The position numbers and the translations under genes were made by a program. Positions 32,831 to 42,407 of a stretch of DNA of 64,000 nucleotides are shown here, piece by piece. This DNA is from JALUZX01 sp964561605 (GTDB taxonomy: Bacteria > Planctomycetota > UBA1135 > JALUZX01), in NCBI GenBank assembly GCA_964561605.1, contig CAZLQD010000010.1, positions 1 through 64,000 on the forward strand. Direction: 5' to 3'. The notes under the pieces are model-generated. The model was given only the letters and a program-made list of their open reading frames with translations. It was not told where the DNA came from and ran no database searches. How positions within the stretch are numbered: the stretch's first letter is position 1; the number at the start of each line of letters is the position of its first letter.

Positions 32831-33794
32831 GCCGAGGGAGATCGCCGGCGCTGTCTTGCGGAGGCCCGCATTCTGGCCCCTGGGGGTCTACCTCTTCCTG
32901 GCCCTCTTCGCCCCCTTCCTCACCCTGGACCAGCCCATCTTCTGCAAGCTCCACGGCCGCTACCTCCTTCCCGCCCTCAACGCCTTTCTCGGCCTCCCTC
33001 CGCCGGGCCCCCTGGGAAGGCCCGGGGCCGACGCGGAGGCCCTCCTGGAGAAGGACCCGGACTCCTTCGCCCTCTGGCCCCCCTTCCGCCTGGGGCCCAC
33101 CAGGACCTACCCGGAGGTCCTCGCCCCCCCCTCCCGGGCCCACCCCCTGGGCACGGACGGAGCAGGAAGGGACCTCTTCGCCCAGGTGGTCCACGGGGCC
33201 CGGGTCTCCCTCTTCGTGGCCCTCCTCTCAGGACTCTGCGCCTTTCTCCTGGGCGTCCCCCTGGGGGCACTCGCAGGATCGGCCGGGGGCTGGACCGACG
33301 CCCTGCTCTCCAGGCTCGTGGAGGTCCTGGCGGCCTTCCCCTCCTTCTTCCTGGTCCTGGCCGTCATGGCCTGGCGGGGACCGGACGTCCTCCTCCTGGG
33401 AATCCTCCTGGGAGTCACCAGGTGGGCCGACCTCTTTCGATTCACCCGGGCCGAATTTCTCCGCATCGGGGAGAGGGAGTACGTCCTGGCCGCCCGTGCC
33501 CTGGGGATGGGGCCCCTTCGCATCGCCCTGGCCGAGATCCTCCCCAACGCCTGGGGGGCGATCCTGGTCCCTCTGGCCTTCCTCCTCTCCGGCTCGATCC
33601 TCCTGGAGGCGGGACTCTCCTGGATCGGCCTGGGGGTCCCGCCGACCATCCCTTCCTGGGGACACATGCTGAGAGCCGCCCACGCCGGCCTCTTCCACGC
33701 CCCCCACCTCCTCTGGCCCCCCGGGGCCGCCCTGGTGCTGGCCGTCCTGTCCTGGAACTGGGCCGGCGAGGCCTTGAGGAAGGGCCGGCGCTGA
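32823..33794 (+). CDS. Peptide ABC transporter permease, DppC-like
   Basis: 323 residues, ATG at 32823 within the end of the first permease gene. It has about five or six helices, and the PLGTDGAGRDLFAQVVHGARVSL segment is the family's characteristic TMD start. The EAA loop is EYVLAARALGMGPLRIALAEILPNAWG. Residues 40-110 are a longer extracytoplasmic insertion than usual. Together with the binding protein and DppB-like partner it forms an importer; the ATPases must be encoded elsewhere. Confidence 0.9.
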   Translation: MVRPREIAGAVLRRPAFWPLGVYLFLALFAPFLTLDQPIFCKLHGRYLLPALNAFLGLPPPGPLGRPGADAEALLEKDPDSFALWPPFRLGPTRTYPEVLAPPSRAHPLGTDGAGRDLFAQVVHGARVSLFVALLSGLCAFLLGVPLGALAGSAGGWTDALLSRLVEVLAAFPSFFLVLAVMAWRGPDVLLLGILLGVTRWADLFRFTRAEFLRIGEREYVLAARALGMGPLRIALAEILPNAWGAILVPLAFLLSGSILLEAGLSWIGLGVPPTIPSWGHMLRAAHAGLFHAPHLLWPPGAALVLAVLSWNWAGEALRKGRR

Positions 33795-33932
33795 AAGCCC
33801 CCAGGCGGCGGCCCGCCGGTGCAGGGAGGGGGTCCTCGAAGAAAGTGCACCCCTTTTACAGGCCTTGGAAAGGCCCGGCCGGGGCTGGGCCTGTAGAATG
33901 GACCGGGCCCTTCCTCAGAAAGGAGCGTTCCC

Positions 33933-35384
33933 ATGCCGGACAAGGCCTCGGCCTTCTGCCTTCTCCTCCTTCTCCTCCCTTCCCCCCTTCTTCCGGCCCA
34001 GGAACCCCCTCCCGTGGTCCCACAGGGCCTGGAGGGTGAAGGTCCCCCGGCCGGAAAGGACCTGCAGGACCTCTTGCGGAGATTCCGGGAAACCCACTCC
34101 TCTCCCCTGGAAGAGGGGCTCCGCTCCTTCCTGGTGAGGATCTCCTTCCTGAACGTCCGCCCCGGGAGGAAGCCCTTGAAGGTGACCCTGGCCTGGGATG
34201 GCCCTGGAAAGGAGGAGTTCCAGGGGGTCCCCCCGAAGCCTTCCCGAAAGAAGGGCCGCAAGGCCCGGAAGGCCGGCCGGGCCGGGCCCTCGTCCCCCAG
34301 GGACTGGAGGGTGAACCTCTTCAAGGGCATGGGGGACGTCCTGGCCGGGGCGGCATGGAAAGCCTTCCTGGCCAAGGGTGACCGGGGGGAGCTCCTCTCC
34401 GGGAGAGGGGCCGCCGCCGTGGCCGGCGTATTCAAGAAGAAGCGCAAACTGGGCGAGGCCTGGTTCGACAAGAAGACGGGTCTCCTCGAACGGATCCGGT
34501 CTCCCTGGGGAGAGAAGAGGTTCACCTATTCCAGGGTGGGAGGGAGGTGGGCCCTCTCCGGCGTGAAAGTCGTCCCTCCGGCGCCGAAGGACAAGAAGAA
34601 AGGAAAGGGGCGCCGGGCCCGGGACTTCTCGTTTTCGGCATACCGGAAGGTAAACGGTTTCCTGCTGCCCACGAGGATCACCTTCAGGGACGCCTTTGGC
34701 CCCATGGAAGTTGGACTGGAATATATTACGGTAAACGGGAAACCAGCCCTCTACGGCGCCGCCGACCCCAAGGAGACGGCCCGGAAGATCCGGGAGTTCG
34801 AATCCCGGTGGAGCAAGCTCTCCCCGGCGGAGAGGGTCCAGGCCGTGAAGGACCTGGAGGAACTGGGCGGGCCCAAGGTGGCCCAGGCCCTGGCCAGGAA
34901 GATCTTCGACCGCTCCAGGGTGGTCCGGGTGGCGGTGATCCGGGCCCTGGGGGAATTGCGGGAGAGTTCCGCCCTTTCCCACCTGGTCCGGGCCCTCTCG
35001 GCCTTCCGGAAGGACCCGGCCCTGTTCAAGGACGTGTGCTGGGCCATGGGCGAGATCGGCGATCCCCGGGCGGTGAAGCCCCTGGCGAAGAAACTCCTTT
35101 CGGGAAACCCCAAGAGCCCGGGCTGGAAGGATACGGCCCAGGCCAGGATCCAGGCCTTGGGGAAGATCGAGGCCCCCGAGTCGGTGGACGAGCTCATCAG
35201 GCTCCTGGCCGCGGCGGGAAGCGGCGGGAGGCGGGCCACGGCCAGGGGAGGAAAGGGCCCCATCTACAAGTTCGTCCAGGCCGCCCTGACCCGCCTGACC
35301 GGCCAGGGCTTCAAGCACTCCTTCGAGTGGAGAAGGTGGTGGAAGGCCCACCGGAGGGGCTTCTTCAAGAAGAAGAGGGATTGA
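33933..35384 (+). CDS. Exported HEAT-repeat protein
   Basis: 483 residues. A signal peptide (SAFCLLLLLLPSPLLPAQE) is followed by a beta-type region (residues 60-290) containing LPTRITFRDAFGPMEVGL, reminiscent of outer-membrane-lipoprotein-like folds but not assigned. Residues 300-440 hold about four HEAT-like helical repeats (for example VVRVAVIRALGELRESSALSHLVRAL and VCWAMGEIGDPRAVKPLAKKL). The C-terminus is very basic. A short inverted repeat lies about 40 bases before the start. It is a single plus gene converging on the glycosyltransferase block. Function unknown; protein binding in the periplasm or envelope is plausible. Confidence 0.8.
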   Translation: MPDKASAFCLLLLLLPSPLLPAQEPPPVVPQGLEGEGPPAGKDLQDLLRRFRETHSSPLEEGLRSFLVRISFLNVRPGRKPLKVTLAWDGPGKEEFQGVPPKPSRKKGRKARKAGRAGPSSPRDWRVNLFKGMGDVLAGAAWKAFLAKGDRGELLSGRGAAAVAGVFKKKRKLGEAWFDKKTGLLERIRSPWGEKRFTYSRVGGRWALSGVKVVPPAPKDKKKGKGRRARDFSFSAYRKVNGFLLPTRITFRDAFGPMEVGLEYITVNGKPALYGAADPKETARKIREFESRWSKLSPAERVQAVKDLEELGGPKVAQALARKIFDRSRVVRVAVIRALGELRESSALSHLVRALSAFRKDPALFKDVCWAMGEIGDPRAVKPLAKKLLSGNPKSPGWKDTAQARIQALGKIEAPESVDELIRLLAAAGSGGRRATARGGKGPIYKFVQAALTRLTGQGFKHSFEWRRWWKAHRRGFFKKKRD

Positions 35385-35425
35385 CCCTCCCCGGGGTGTG
35401 CCGGGCGAAGGCTTCCCGGTCCTCC

Positions 35426-36799
35426 TCAGGAATCCCCCTCGGGGGCCCTCCAGCCTGAGGGCCAGGCATCCTTGGCGCCCAGGAGGCTCGAGAGGCGCAG
35501 AGCCTGGACGAACCAGGCCAGGTTGAGCCGCTGGAGGTATCCCAGGGGCCGCAGGGGAGGGAGGGACTCCCCCCCACCCCCGAGGATCTCTTCGTAGAAC
35601 TCCTCGGCCCTCCGGGCCGCCTCGGATACGGTGATCCAGGTACGAGGAACGGAGCGGGCCTTCTCTTCCAGGAGGGAGCGGTCCAGGGCGATTCTCTCCA
35701 GAGTCTCCGCCAGGGCGTCCCCGTCCCCCCGGGGCACCACCCAGCCTCCATCCCCGACTCTCTCGGGAAGAGCGCCGGCGTCGCTCACCACCACGGGAAG
35801 GCCCAGCATGAAGGCCTCGTCCAGGGCCATCCCGTAGGACTCGCGACACAGGCTGGGGAATACGGCCAGGTGGGCCTCCAGGTTCTCCAGGTCCCTTCGC
35901 CCGTACTTCCCCCGGAATTCCACGGGAAGGCCCCGGGCCTCCCGCCGGAGTTCCTCGCCGAAGGACTCCTCCACGGCCGGCCCCAGGATCACCAGTTCCA
36001 TGGGAGCCTTCCCGGCGGCCCGGCGGAAGGCCTTCAAGAGGAGGGCCGTTCCCTTCAGGTCGTATAGGTTCCCCCAATGGGCCACCTTCAAGGGTCCCTC
36101 CCCGGCCTTCCCCCGGGGACGCCCGGGTTGCAAGGGCTCCTCCCATCCCGGGGGAAGGACCTCCACGGGGCCGATCCCCTCCCGGAAGAAGTCCGCCACG
36201 GCCCGGCCGTGGCTCTCCGTGGGGGCCAACCTCATGCGGGCGCACCGCATCTCGTTCAGGAAGTCCCTCAGGTAGTGGACCAGCCTGGCCCGGATCTCCT
36301 GGTCGCCCTGGAAGGGCCAGCGCTCCGCGCAACGAAGGCAGGTCTCCGGCGAGGGGGATTCGGTGCAGAAGGAGCCGTCCTCCCTGACCCGGAAAGTCCG
36401 GGGACAGGTGGGGTGGAAGTCGTGGATGTGCACCACCGCAGGAACCCCCTCCTCACGGGCGATCTGCACCAGGTTGCTCGTAAGCCGGATCCAGTGGTGG
36501 ACGTGGACCAGGTCGGGCCGCTCCCGCCTCAGGACGCGGCGGAAGACGTCTTCCACTGTGGGGTTGTACGCCGCGTCCCAGCGGTCGAACCAGGGATCGT
36601 CCCTCCGGACACGGATGACCGGGATTCCGAGATGTTCCTCCCGGTCCACCCGGAAGCCCCGCTCCCACTGGAGGCTTCCGGCAAGGACACGGACCCGGTG
36701 GCCCCTCTCCCGGAGGGCCCGGACCAGGGAGAGCACGACCCTTTCGGTCCCTCCCGTCGGTTCGGGAGGGAAGCAGTGGACCACGTGGAGGAGATTCAC
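35426..36799 (-). CDS. GT4 family glycosyltransferase
   Basis: 457 residues from the GTG at 36799, overlapping the preceding GT gene (GTGA); the frame can be read further upstream but that sequence belongs to other frames. It begins NLLHVVHCFPPEPTGGTERVV, the usual GT4 start. The C-terminal Rossmann domain has the donor-site Glu motif ESYGMALDEAFMLGLPVVVSDAGALPE. A cysteine-containing insertion (residues 150-175) is extra. It probably adds a sugar to a lipid-linked surface glycan. It is the last gene of an overlapping GT4-GT4-GT2-deacetylase operon. Confidence 0.9.
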   Translation of the reverse strand: MNLLHVVHCFPPEPTGGTERVVLSLVRALRERGHRVRVLAGSLQWERGFRVDREEHLGIPVIRVRRDDPWFDRWDAAYNPTVEDVFRRVLRRERPDLVHVHHWIRLTSNLVQIAREEGVPAVVHIHDFHPTCPRTFRVREDGSFCTESPSPETCLRCAERWPFQGDQEIRARLVHYLRDFLNEMRCARMRLAPTESHGRAVADFFREGIGPVEVLPPGWEEPLQPGRPRGKAGEGPLKVAHWGNLYDLKGTALLLKAFRRAAGKAPMELVILGPAVEESFGEELRREARGLPVEFRGKYGRRDLENLEAHLAVFPSLCRESYGMALDEAFMLGLPVVVSDAGALPERVGDGGWVVPRGDGDALAETLERIALDRSLLEEKARSVPRTWITVSEAARRAEEFYEEILGGGGESLPPLRPLGYLQRLNLAWFVQALRLSSLLGAKDAWPSGWRAPEGDS

Positions 36800-38193
36800 C
36801 CTTCCTCCTTTCCCGGCGGGGGGCCGGAGAGTGAAGCGTAGAGGTCGGCAAGCTCCCGGACGTTCTGCTCCACGTCCGGGACGGGGGGAGCCTGGGCTCC
36901 CGCCTCTTCGATCCTCCCGGGGCACCCGGCCAGCTCCTCCAGGAGGGCGTGGAGAGCCCCGGCGTCGCCGGGAGGGAAGGTCCATCCCCCGCCCCGGGCG
37001 ACGAGCTCGGCCATCCCCCCCATTCCGCTCACCACCGAAGGGATCCCGGCGGCCCTGGCCTGCAGGATGGTGAGGGGCGAATTCTCCAGCCAGATCGAGG
37101 GAACCACCAGGCAATCGCACCGGCCGAGAAGGCGGGGAAGCTCGGCCGGCCTGTAGGCCCCGGTCCACCGGGCCCCCACCTCCCTGCAGAGCTCGGCGAT
37201 CCTTCTTCCATACGAAGGATGGTATGGGGCGCCGCCGTGGATCACGAGATCCGCCTTCCCGGAAAGACCCCGGAAGGCCTCCAGCAGGACGTGGACCCCC
37301 TTGTGGGGCGCCACGGTCCCGAAAAAGGCGAAACGCACCTTTCCCCGGCGGGGCTCCCTGGGGATCCGGAGCCGTTCCACGCCGAGCCGGAAGAGGCGGA
37401 GTTTCTCCCGGGGAATACCGAAGCCGGCCATCTCCTCCAGGAGGAAACGGGACGGGGAGAGGAAGATCTTCGTGGGAGGAACGACCCGCTCCTTCACGGC
37501 CCTCCATCTCTCCTCGATCCGGGAACGGGCCTCCTCCAGGCGCTCCGGAGGAAAATCCGGGGGGCGGGGTTTTCCTTGCCGCCCCAGCCCGCCCAGGAGG
37601 AGCCCGGCCCGGCGGGCCGCAGGCCCCAGGTCCACGCCGGTCAGGGAGCGGACCCCCGTCATGAGCCGGGAGGCGAGGCGCTTGAGGGGCCCGGCACCTT
37701 CGGGGGGGGAAGCGAGCAGGCAGGCCCCGCACCTCTTGGAGTCCACCTCCATGCAGACCTCTCCCCACGGGTCCAGGCGCTGGCCCATGAGGCGGCACTG
37801 GAGCCAGTAGTCGTGGAGGGTGAAGATCACGGGGATCCCCGCCTCCGCGGCGGCTCGGGGAAGGGAGAGAGAGAGATACAGCAGATGGTGGAAATGGACC
37901 GCCTCGGGCCGGAAGGCGGCCAGGACCTTTCCGAAGGCCGCCTCGGCCGGGGGGAAATCCCAGGTCTCCCGGAAGGACCTGAACATTCTATTCCTGACCA
38001 TCCGGATGACGGGAATGCCCTCGAACCGGTCTTCCAGGAGAGTCCCTTCCCGGTGGGCCAGGGCCTTCTCGGTGGTGAAGACGCGCACCTCCAGCCCCCT
38101 CTCCCTGAGTCCGAGGGCGGTCTGGAAGGCGTGGATCTCCACCCCCGCCCTGTGGCGGGGGAGGAAGTCGTGGGTCACGAGAAGGACCTTCAC
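36796..38193 (-). CDS. GT4 family glycosyltransferase
   Basis: 465 residues from the GTG at 38193, which overlaps the GT2 stop (GTGA). It starts VKVLLVTHDFLPRHRAGVEIH and contains FHHLLYLSLSLPRAA and a LHDYWLQC segment followed by a cysteine cluster (CGACLLASPP), typical of some GT4 enzymes. The donor domain has FFGTVAPHKGVHVLLEAF and ENSPLTILQARAAGIPSVVS. Expected to add a second sugar in the same glycan as its neighbours. Donor and acceptor cannot be predicted. Confidence 0.9.
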   Translation of the reverse strand: MKVLLVTHDFLPRHRAGVEIHAFQTALGLRERGLEVRVFTTEKALAHREGTLLEDRFEGIPVIRMVRNRMFRSFRETWDFPPAEAAFGKVLAAFRPEAVHFHHLLYLSLSLPRAAAEAGIPVIFTLHDYWLQCRLMGQRLDPWGEVCMEVDSKRCGACLLASPPEGAGPLKRLASRLMTGVRSLTGVDLGPAARRAGLLLGGLGRQGKPRPPDFPPERLEEARSRIEERWRAVKERVVPPTKIFLSPSRFLLEEMAGFGIPREKLRLFRLGVERLRIPREPRRGKVRFAFFGTVAPHKGVHVLLEAFRGLSGKADLVIHGGAPYHPSYGRRIAELCREVGARWTGAYRPAELPRLLGRCDCLVVPSIWLENSPLTILQARAAGIPSVVSGMGGMAELVARGGGWTFPPGDAGALHALLEELAGCPGRIEEAGAQAPPVPDVEQNVRELADLYASLSGPPPGKEEG

Positions 38194-39140
38194 GGCCCGG
38201 CCTCCCGGGCGGAACGTCCCAGCATCCCGTGAAGGATCCCCTTGGCCTTGGCAAGGCCCGGGGAGAGCCCCCCGCCTTTGAGGGACCAGAGCAGGAGGGC
38301 CGCCGGAAGACCCAAGACGTCGAAGAGGAGGAACCAGGACCAGAGGAGGGGCGTCCCCCACCGCCTGAGGAAACGGACGGAGTTGAGGGCCGTATAATAC
38401 TTCCTGGCCGCCGAGACCCCGCCGCCGGTGGACGAGGAAGGAGCATGGACCACCCGGGACCAGGGGACGTAGAGGGCTTTGTACCCCTTCTGTCGCATTC
38501 TCATGGCCAGGTCCAGGTCCTCCATGTACATCCAGTAGTCCTCGTCCAGGAGGCCCGTCTCCTCCAGGGCGGAAGCCCTGTGGAGGACGCAGGCTCCGGG
38601 AAAGTAATCGGCGTAATCGGGGGTGGAATAGAGGCCCGGACGGTCCTTCCTCCCCAGCCCCCTGAGGCCCGTCAGGCTGGGCCCGGGCCGGAAGAACCCG
38701 CCGGTGGACCAGATCCGCCCCGTTGGGTCCACGATCCTGGGAGCGGCGGAACCGGCCTTCTCGTCCGCTTCCAGGGCTTCCACCAGGGGGGCCAGGAAGC
38801 CCGGCTCGAAGCGGACGTCGTTGTTCAAAAGGAGCACGTACTCCGCGCCCGAGGAGAGAGCCCTCTCCAGGCCGATGTTGACGGCCCGGCAATACCCCAG
38901 GTTTTCTTCGGCCGTGAAGATCTCCCAGTCCTCTCCGATCCAGGGGGCGGTCCTGTCCAGGCGACGGGAAGGATCGTTGTCCACGACGAAGACGGCGAGC
39001 CTGGGATAGGCCAGGCGGGAAAGGTCCCCCAGGCAGGCCTCCGTGGGCTTGGTGGAGCCGTAGTGTACCACCAGGGCGGCCACCAGCGGGGGAACCTCCC
39101 CCCTGGTGAAGAGGATGGGTTCAGCGGGGGTAGAGCACAC
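38190..39140 (-). CDS. GT2 family glycosyltransferase
   Basis: 316 residues if it starts at the GTG at 39140; a GTG at 39083 with GGGGGGAGG upstream is an alternative and would remove the first 19 residues. It is a rhamnosyl-type GT2 by pattern: VAALVVHYGS, FVVDNDPS, EENLGYCRAVNIGLERAL, YVLLLNNDVRFEPG (DxD-like NND) and GLLDEDYWMYMEDLDLAMRM. Residues 270-290 are hydrophobic and may touch the membrane. It overlaps the PIG-L deacetylase upstream and the GT4 downstream, so it is part of one operon. Confidence 0.9.
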   Translation of the reverse strand: MCSTPAEPILFTRGEVPPLVAALVVHYGSTKPTEACLGDLSRLAYPRLAVFVVDNDPSRRLDRTAPWIGEDWEIFTAEENLGYCRAVNIGLERALSSGAEYVLLLNNDVRFEPGFLAPLVEALEADEKAGSAAPRIVDPTGRIWSTGGFFRPGPSLTGLRGLGRKDRPGLYSTPDYADYFPGACVLHRASALEETGLLDEDYWMYMEDLDLAMRMRQKGYKALYVPWSRVVHAPSSSTGGGVSAARKYYTALNSVRFLRRWGTPLLWSWFLLFDVLGLPAALLLWSLKGGGLSPGLAKAKGILHGMLGRSAREAGP

Positions 39141-39849
39141 CCTCGAGGGCCTCCGCCTTCTCCAGGAATTCGGGCAACCGGCTTACGGGAAGCCGCATGA
39201 AGGCCTCGCAGGCCTTCACGGCCGGGTCTTCGATGTTCACCGTGGCGGCCTTGTCCCGCCAGACCACCTTGGTGGCGAAATCGATGTAGGCCAACTGGCT
39301 CTCGAAGGCCCTCAGGGCTCTTTCCTTCCTCTCCATGAGATCCGTCACGTCCACCAGGGTGTTCGGAAGGCCCATGTTGTTGATCCCCATGACGAGGCAG
39401 TCGGTCCCGGGCGGGCAGGTCCGGACGGCGGCCCGGGCGGCGGCCCTCGCCAGGACCCTGTGGTCCTTGTGGTTGTCCAGGGGGGAAAGGGTGTAGAGGG
39501 TCCTGGGGGAAAGCTTCCCCAGGAGTCCGGCCAGGATCCCTTCCAGGTCCTCCACCTGGTCCAGGGCGCCGTCGGGAAGGCCCAGTTCCCTCCACTCCCG
39601 GATCCCGAGGATCTCCAGGGCCCGGGCCGCCTCGGCCCTCCGCAGGGCCTGGATGTCGCCGAATTTCCCCTCCGGATCCCCTCCCGCCCCGTCCGTGGCG
39701 TGGACCACGACGACCCTGTGGCCCGCCGAAGCGTGCCAGGCAAGCATGGCTCCGCACCCGATGACCTCGTCGTCGGGGTGGGGTACGAGAACCACCACGG
39801 GCCCGGAGAAGGCCTCCCTGGGAGTCAAGGCGGGAAAGAGGTGTTCCAT
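39121..39849 (-). CDS. PIG-L / LmbE-family deacetylase
   Basis: 242 residues from the ATG at 39849. The zinc/catalytic motif VPHPDDEVIGCG is near residue 22, and a second His motif LDNHKDHRV follows about residue 127. This family removes N-acetyl groups from GlcNAc-type sugars on lipids or small molecules. It is the first gene of the GT operon, so it probably prepares or trims the sugar used by the three transferases. A paralog is at 50448..51173 in the second glycan block. Confidence 0.9.
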   Translation of the reverse strand: MEHLFPALTPREAFSGPVVVLVPHPDDEVIGCGAMLAWHASAGHRVVVVHATDGAGGDPEGKFGDIQALRRAEAARALEILGIREWRELGLPDGALDQVEDLEGILAGLLGKLSPRTLYTLSPLDNHKDHRVLARAAARAAVRTCPPGTDCLVMGINNMGLPNTLVDVTDLMERKERALRAFESQLAYIDFATKVVWRDKAATVNIEDPAVKACEAFMRLPVSRLPEFLEKAEALEGVLYPR

Positions 39850-39943
39850 GGAGCACCATCTTAGGGACTTCGCCGGGAAAGGCCCAAGGGGAAAGGCCCC
39901 TGCCTTCTTTCCCTGGAGGAGCCGCACCCTCCGGGAAGAAAAG

Positions 39944-39973
39944 GGAGAGGGCGGCCCCCGGGCCGCCCTCTCC
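39944..39973 (-). terminator. Rho-independent-like terminator of the pilin operon
   Basis: Perfect 14-bp inverted repeat (39944..39957 with 39960..39973, 2-nt loop), followed on the minus strand by CCCTTTTCTTCC. It lies 24 bases after the last pilin-operon gene. Confidence 0.75.
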
Positions 39974-39997
39974 AAGCCCTTCACCGCGGGACCTTTC

Positions 39998-40462
39998 TCA
40001 CTTCTTGAAGAAAGGCAGTTTCAACGCCGCCAGGAAGGCCCCGGCCCCGGCCAGGAGGACCAGGTATTTCCAGAACCACCCTCCCCCTTCCTTCGGAGCC
40101 GGCGCCGGCCCGGCCGGCGCAGCGGCAACCGGCCTGGAGGGGGGGATGTCCTCCCCCACCACGGGCAGGGGCGTGTGGAACCGGGCGCCCTCCTCGTACA
40201 TCGCCCTCTTGCGGTCGTAGAGCTTGTCCGTGTCCACCAGGGCGACCTTCCTGTCGGAGTTCATCAGGGCCGGGGTCCTGTCGCGGAAGTGGTTGTCCCC
40301 TTCCTCCATTCCGATGATCCGGATCTCCAGGCCCTCGTGCATGGCCTCCTTGTCCACGTTCTCTTCCACCGGGCTGGGCTCGTACCGGACCTGGGCCGTT
40401 CCCCACCCGGCCAGGAGGGCCAGGAAGATCCCCGCCCGGAGGCAGATCCTCTTCTCCATCAT
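39998..40462 (-). CDS. Exported protein with C-terminal membrane helix
   Basis: 154 residues with a signal peptide (ICLRAGIFLALLAGWGTAQ), a charged middle region and a Pro/Ala linker (residues 105-125) before one helix (FWKYLVLLAGAGAFLAALKL) and a short basic end. The design resembles surface proteins anchored by a single tail helix. It is the last gene of the operon that begins with the two prepilin genes. I do not recognise a family. Confidence 0.65.
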   Translation of the reverse strand: MMEKRICLRAGIFLALLAGWGTAQVRYEPSPVEENVDKEAMHEGLEIRIIGMEEGDNHFRDRTPALMNSDRKVALVDTDKLYDRKRAMYEEGARFHTPLPVVGEDIPPSRPVAAAPAGPAPAPKEGGGWFWKYLVLLAGAGAFLAALKLPFFKK

Positions 40463-40478
40463 CCCCTCTTTCCTTTCC

Positions 40479-42356
40479 TCAGGGTTTCACGACGTACCGG
40501 TTGGGATCCTTGGAGAGGATCTCCCAGCGCAGCACCTGGACGGGCCTCACCGTCTTGGGAAGGAAATCCTTCACCGACCCGGCGCCACCGCCGAGGAGGC
40601 GGCAATCGTAGTTGATCACCATGTGGGGCGTTCCGTAGATGATGTTCTCGTTGCGGGAGACCAGGGCCCCGTTGATCACGGCGTCCCGGCTGTTCCTGAC
40701 GAACCAGCAGAAGGAGTGGTTCGTGTAGAAGACCCCGTCCAGGTGGTTTGCGCGGACCGAGGCGTAGGTCTTGTAGTTGACCCCCGAGGAAGGCATGTTC
40801 CCGCCCCAGTGGGCCGGGTCCAGGGGCACCTTGAAATCGATGTCCCCGGCGATGGTCGTGGTGGAATCGTACTGACCGTCGCCGTCGATGTCCTCGCCCG
40901 TTCCCGGGATGGGGTCTCCCACGGACTTGCCCGCCGGGATGAGGCCCAGGGCCGCGTCCAGGGAGGTGTACCGCTCCACGGTGAAGACGTTGTCGTCTTC
41001 CAGGATGTCGTCGTCGGCCGTTCCCGAGATCCCGTCCTTACCCTTCTTTGTGTTCGGGATTCCGTCTTCGCCGGCGTCCTCCTCGGACTTGTTCATGGTG
41101 CTGGACATCCAGTGGCCCACGTAGTTCCGCCAGGTGGAATTCAAGTGGTTCCCCACGGCGATGTTCTCTCTCGCGAAGAAGCCGATGAAGTCCTTGTTCC
41201 AGTTCTGGGTGAGCCACTTCTCGGTGTCGGCCTGCTTGTTGCTGGCCGGCCTGGGCGAGGTGGGCGGGTTCACGTAGTGGAGGGAGTTGGGAATGTAGAT
41301 GTTCCCTCCCGCGTAGATGGCCCCCCGGCCGGTGATGTACCCGCTGATGATCACGTTCCCCCGGATGATCACCTTTCCCTGGATCCTGATGGGACTGGCC
41401 AGCGTCCCGTGGAGGAAGACGTTCTCCTTCTCGCCGGGATCGTCGCCAGCCACGGCGTCCAGGACCTGCGTGGACCCGATTTTCACGTTTCCCCCCTCGG
41501 CGACGGCCTTCTTCTCGTACTGGGAGAGGTCCGTCAGGTTGGGCATGGGAATCTGCTCCTGGAAGTCGTGCTGGTTGGAAGGCTTCCCGCCGTTTCCCCG
41601 CACCCTGCCGGTACGGAGGATGTCCCAGCCGGCGAAGATCCCCCCGTCGTTCCCGTCCTCGAGGCCGTCGCCGTTGTCGTCCTGGTAACCGGAGAGCACG
41701 GCCTTCCCGCCGGCCCAGGTCACGCTATCGTAGAGGGGCTGCCCCGTCACGGTGGGCCTGTAGTTGGCGGCGTCGAACTGGCCGTTGCTCCTCACGTTGC
41801 CCCTGCAGATGATGGAGCTGCCGTAGAACCAGCCCCAGTTGTTGATGAAGTAACCGTAGTTGAAGACCTGGCTGGGCCCGGTCTCGAAGCGGACGGTCAC
41901 CTCGAGGGCCTCCCAGGTCCGGACCCTCTTTCCGGCAGGCAGGTTCTGGGGGGCCGAGGGGAGGTATCCCGTGGAACGGATGGTCACGTTCATGCCCTCC
42001 GAATCCTCCACGCCGGTCATGGTGACCGAGTATTCCCCCATCTTCCTGGAGCCGTCCATCAGGGCCTGGGCGATCTTGTAACGCACCGTGCCCCCGGAAT
42101 GGAAAAGGTTGTGGAGACCCAGCAGGGGGTCGTGGAAGCTGGTCTTCTTCACGGCGTCCTGGAGGAAACGGATGGCGTCCTCCACTCCCGCCTGGGCGAC
42201 GTACCTGGCCTGGACCTTGTCCAGGGTATCCCTGGATTCCTCCAAGTCAGTAACGGAAAAGACCGTGGTGGCGAAGACCAGCCCCAAGAGGAGGGTCGAC
42301 GCCGAGACCACGCTCACCAGGGCGCTGCCCCGGTTCTTACTTCTTCGAAACCGCAT
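40479..42356 (-). CDS. PilX-like large pilin-operon protein, paralog A
   Basis: 625 residues. The N-terminus is a PilX-like membrane segment after a short basic leader (KNRGSALVSVVSASTLLLGLVF), then the ARYVAQAGVEDAIRFL start of a long stalk. The middle holds a repetitive beta segment (VIIRGNVIISGYITGRGAIY) and calcium-type loops such as EDIDGDGQYDS. The end CRLLGGGAGSVKDFLPKTV...KDPNRYVVKP is conserved with paralogs B and C. It probably decorates a type IV pilus-like or secretion fibre. It follows the minor prepilin at 42408..43055 and is co-transcribed with it. Confidence 0.8.
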   Translation of the reverse strand: MRFRRSKNRGSALVSVVSASTLLLGLVFATTVFSVTDLEESRDTLDKVQARYVAQAGVEDAIRFLQDAVKKTSFHDPLLGLHNLFHSGGTVRYKIAQALMDGSRKMGEYSVTMTGVEDSEGMNVTIRSTGYLPSAPQNLPAGKRVRTWEALEVTVRFETGPSQVFNYGYFINNWGWFYGSSIICRGNVRSNGQFDAANYRPTVTGQPLYDSVTWAGGKAVLSGYQDDNGDGLEDGNDGGIFAGWDILRTGRVRGNGGKPSNQHDFQEQIPMPNLTDLSQYEKKAVAEGGNVKIGSTQVLDAVAGDDPGEKENVFLHGTLASPIRIQGKVIIRGNVIISGYITGRGAIYAGGNIYIPNSLHYVNPPTSPRPASNKQADTEKWLTQNWNKDFIGFFARENIAVGNHLNSTWRNYVGHWMSSTMNKSEEDAGEDGIPNTKKGKDGISGTADDDILEDDNVFTVERYTSLDAALGLIPAGKSVGDPIPGTGEDIDGDGQYDSTTTIAGDIDFKVPLDPAHWGGNMPSSGVNYKTYASVRANHLDGVFYTNHSFCWFVRNSRDAVINGALVSRNENIIYGTPHMVINYDCRLLGGGAGSVKDFLPKTVRPVQVLRWEILSKDPNRYVVKP

Positions 42357-42407
42357 TTGAAACCCCCTTTTCCCCTGTTTCTCCGGAAGGATCCCGCCCT
42401 CCAGGTC

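Noticed and set aside
39083..39140. Single certain start for the GT2 gene
   Set aside because: Two GTG codons are possible (39140 overlaps the deacetylase; 39083 has the better ribosome site), so the start is left open.
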